64,000 nucleotides of DNA. Origin: Chryseobacterium sp. MEBOG06 (GTDB lineage Bacteria > Bacteroidota > Bacteroidia > Flavobacteriales > Weeksellaceae). The translations under genes were made by a program, and so were the position numbers. The notes beneath the pieces were generated by a model. That model was not told where the DNA came from, made no database searches, and saw nothing but the letters and a program-made list of their open reading frames with translations. Below are positions 61,741 to 64,000 of this stretch, piece by piece. How positions within the stretch are numbered: position 1 is the first letter of the stretch; the number at the start of each line of letters is the position of its first letter. The stretch is from the NCBI RefSeq assembly GCF_021869765.1, contig NZ_CP084580.1, positions 248,001 through 312,000 of the forward strand, read 5' to 3'.

Positions 61741-63681
61741 ATGAAGTACATCCTTTTCATACTTTCCTTCTTTAGTTTCGTAGCCAAGGCACAGATTGTG
61801 GATAAAGCAGCTAATAAGAGGCCTCTGCCGAAAAAAGAAGATACATTAGTAATAGACTCGGGAAAGAAAGATTCCCTTAAAATTTTCAAACCTACTATCA
61901 ATGATTACCAGTTTCAAACCCAGTTTTCTGAAAAGAAGATTTATGATACAGTAATGACTTTTGATAAGACCAACATCTTTTCTCAATATAATAACCGTGA
62001 CAACTTCGGGAGAATTCAGCCGGCCAATATAGGTTCGGGATTCAATCCCCTGGTTTTTGAAGTCAATGCAGAAGAAAACCTTTCTTTACTGCCTTCCAAT
62101 AAATCTTATATGATCATTGGAGCTAATGATGTAAAGTATTACGACGTAAAAACACCTACGGCAACTTTTGTTTATCATAATGCAATGAGAAATGGAGCTG
62201 CTTTAAATTCTACCTATACTCAAAACATTGGAAAAAGATTCAACTTTTCTGTTGAATATATGGGACTCCGCTCTCAGGGACTTTACAGAAATTCATTAGC
62301 GGCAAATAATAATACCATATTTTCAGGACACTATACTTCGAAAAGTGGAAACTATGAACTTTTTGCCCATTATTTACATCAAAATGTAAATAACCAGGAA
62401 AGTGGGGGGATCACTGAAGATAATCTTTTTCAGAACGGGGACAGCAACTATAAAAACAGACAGAATGCTCAGGTAAACTTAGCTTCGAGTAGTTCCCAGT
62501 TTTCTTACAGAAGATATTATCTGAGCCAGCAGTTCACGCCATTTAATTCAGAAAAATTTCCTTTCAGCATCAGACATACCATTTTTCACCAGGGAAATAA
62601 ATACTATTATAATCAGGGTGCATTAGAAACTTATTGGTACAAGGATGCAACAGAGTTAGTGAATGGCTTTCCGCTGACAACAAAAAAATATTCTGAAAAC
62701 TTAAGCAATACGGTAAGTTTGATTTTTAATAACGAAAAATTTAAGCTTGATGCTGGAGTACGTTATCAGATCATCAAACTTGGAATAAGAGATGTCGTTG
62801 CGTTGAACGGAGTTCCTTTTCCTGGCGAGCTTAAAGAAAACAGGATTGGAGCTGTCGGAAATTTACAGGTAAAACTTTTGGATAAAATTCAGTTAAATTC
62901 ATTTTTAGAATTTTCAAACGGAAGTCAGTTTAAAAGCTATCTTAGAACAACAAATAATTTAAAGTTTGAGCCTATAAAAGATTATTTTGTAAATGCTAAG
63001 GTTAATTTTCAAAGTGCTTATCCATCATTCAATTATTTGCTAAATACTTCTGTATATAATAAATTCAACTATTATCTTGAAAATGCAAAAAATCAGTCCG
63101 TAATGGAACTTGGAGGAAGTATCAATTTAAAATGGTTTAAAACAGAGATCTTTGCCAACTATTTCAGAATTGATAATTATACCTATTTTGACAGCAATGG
63201 GAATCCGAAACAGAGTGATAACTCTTTGAATATTTCTCAGATCGGAGGTGATGCTACATTTAGCTATGGTAAATTTCACTTAAATACAAGACTGCATTTC
63301 CAAAATGCATTGACAAATAAAGATCTGCTTCCTATGCCGGGATTTATTGGTAGAGCCAACTTCTTCTATCAGACACAGGCATTCAAAAAAGCTGCAGAAA
63401 TTCAGGCAGGACTTAAAGTGTATTACTTCTCTAAATTTGCCTCAAGAGATTATCTTCCTGTCCTCAATGAATATATTCTTCCCGATTCAAACTCATTTTC
63501 AATCGGGGGGCAGCCTATTGCGGACCTTTATATCAATATGAAAGTGAAGAAAATGTTCTTCTTTATAGAAGGACAGCAGATAGGGACCTTTATTTCTAAT
63601 AACAAAGCGTATGCATTTCCACACTACCCGGTATATGATTTCAGACTCAATATTGGTATTGTATGGTATATGTTCAACTAA
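61741..63681 (+). CDS. Putative porin (Porin_10-type outer membrane beta-barrel)
   Basis: 646 residues. Signal peptide MKYILFILSFFSFVAKAQ. A Lys/Pro-rich N-terminal segment (AANKRPLPKKEDTLVID) precedes the barrel. Strands alternate hydrophobic residues (FNFSVEYMGLRSQGLYRN, YELFAHYLHQNVNN), and it ends in FRLNIGIVWYMFN with C-terminal Phe-Asn, resembling the putative porin family (PF14121). Its function is not known. It is followed after 12 nt by bshC, an arrangement of uncertain meaning. Confidence 0.85.
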   Translation: MKYILFILSFFSFVAKAQIVDKAANKRPLPKKEDTLVIDSGKKDSLKIFKPTINDYQFQTQFSEKKIYDTVMTFDKTNIFSQYNNRDNFGRIQPANIGSGFNPLVFEVNAEENLSLLPSNKSYMIIGANDVKYYDVKTPTATFVYHNAMRNGAALNSTYTQNIGKRFNFSVEYMGLRSQGLYRNSLAANNNTIFSGHYTSKSGNYELFAHYLHQNVNNQESGGITEDNLFQNGDSNYKNRQNAQVNLASSSSQFSYRRYYLSQQFTPFNSEKFPFSIRHTIFHQGNKYYYNQGALETYWYKDATELVNGFPLTTKKYSENLSNTVSLIFNNEKFKLDAGVRYQIIKLGIRDVVALNGVPFPGELKENRIGAVGNLQVKLLDKIQLNSFLEFSNGSQFKSYLRTTNNLKFEPIKDYFVNAKVNFQSAYPSFNYLLNTSVYNKFNYYLENAKNQSVMELGGSINLKWFKTEIFANYFRIDNYTYFDSNGNPKQSDNSLNISQIGGDATFSYGKFHLNTRLHFQNALTNKDLLPMPGFIGRANFFYQTQAFKKAAEIQAGLKVYYFSKFASRDYLPVLNEYILPDSNSFSIGGQPIADLYINMKVKKMFFFIEGQQIGTFISNNKAYAFPHYPVYDFRLNIGIVWYMFN

Positions 63682-63693
63682 AAACTGTACAAG

Positions 63694-64000
63694 TTGAAAA
63701 CAATTAATAAATTATCATTTAACGATATAGCAAGCATACCTCAATTGGTAAAAGATTTTTTGAACCAAAAAATTGAGGGTTTTGAAAATAAAACATTTTC
63801 TTTAGATAACTTCAGCCAGCAGATACATCAAAAACAAAACTCCTTTTCACCTGAACAGAGAACCGTTTTATTTGATGTATTTGAAAAGCAGCTTTCGGAT
63901 ATTAAGCTGTCCTCAAAACAGAAAGAAAATCTGGAATACCTTAAACTGCCGGATACGTTTACCATTACAACAGGGCATCAGCTGAATCTGTTTTCGGGAC
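63694..64000 (+). CDS. bshC: Bacillithiol biosynthesis cysteine-adding enzyme BshC (5' part)
   Basis: Only the first 102 codons are in the window. The sequence LKTINKLSFNDIASIPQLVKDFLN followed by TFTITTGHQLNLFSG is the diagnostic start of BshC: the TTGHQxNLFSGP motif binds a nucleotide. BshC adds Cys to the glucosamine-malate intermediate in bacillithiol synthesis. The start is TTG at 63694 (CTG at 63685 is the only alternative before a stop). It is in the same transcript as the porin upstream. Confidence 0.9.
   Translation, partial: MKTINKLSFNDIASIPQLVKDFLNQKIEGFENKTFSLDNFSQQIHQKQNSFSPEQRTVLFDVFEKQLSDIKLSSKQKENLEYLKLPDTFTITTGHQLNLFSG

Noticed and set aside
1..64000. tRNA, rRNA, insertion sequence or prophage
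   Set aside because: No cloverleaf, rRNA-like segment, transposase, integrase or phage structural gene could be recognised. The acquired feel of the polysaccharide locus rests on gene content alone.

Overview
The window is chromosomal DNA of a Bacteroidota bacterium, most likely Chryseobacterium or a close relative in Weeksellaceae. This rests on a type B T9SS sorting domain protein, a SusC/SusD pair, AT-rich intergenic DNA with TAnnTTTG promoter elements, a NusA without C-terminal acidic repeats, a BshC (bacillithiol) start, and the general character of the small exported proteins. Genus is an inference from protein resemblance; no rRNA or tRNA is present to confirm it.

Regions. (1) 1-7.4 kb, minus strand: a T9SS type B secreted protein with a small exported partner, an MFS transporter, a lipoprotein, a GH3-family adenylating enzyme, and two small exported proteins. 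(2) 7.6-16.5 kb, plus strand: mfd, then three tandem paralogous exported proteins (7-nt gaps, with a degenerate 22-bp direct repeat upstream), two related lipoproteins, and pth. (3) 16.6-18 kb: a decayed Rhs-type toxin tip with a probable immunity gene. (4) 18.5-22 kb, minus strand: beta carbonic anhydrase, SulP transporter, small exported protein, second beta carbonic anhydrase, a plausible bicarbonate/CO2 handling set. (5) 22.4-23.9 kb: a phosphoethanolamine-transferase-like membrane enzyme. (6) 24.4-51 kb: a large surface polysaccharide locus, mostly minus strand. (7) 51-56 kb, plus strand: rimP-nusA-infB. (8) 56-64 kb: an exported protein, SusC/SusD, a beta-barrel putative porin, and the 5' part of bshC.

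The polysaccharide locus makes sense as one pathway. ugd supplies UDP-glucuronate. rmlA and rmlB make dTDP-4-keto-6-deoxyglucose, and no rmlC/rmlD is visible. Instead a WecE/RffA-type aminotransferase probably diverts the intermediate to a dTDP-4-amino-4,6-dideoxy sugar. A PglD/NeuD-like acyltransferase and an ATP-grasp ligase directly beside it could acylate or aminoacylate that amine. Nine glycosyltransferase-type genes, four further left-handed beta-helix acyltransferases and two membrane acyltransferases build and decorate the chain, which is exported by an ABC transporter (Wzm/Wzt with an extended C-terminus). A ketoacyl synthase III and an acyl carrier protein sit in the locus on the opposite strand, followed by a broken short-chain dehydrogenase. 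They look like a dedicated acyl-chain module for sugar decoration that has lost its reductase. An HTTM-DCC fusion membrane protein inside the locus is unexplained.

The points most worth a second look are the KAS III/ACP/SDR-pseudogene module, the aminotransferase/acyltransferase/ATP-grasp trio, the HTTM-DCC fusion, the orphan Rhs toxin tip, and the three-gene secreted paralog array with its upstream repeat.
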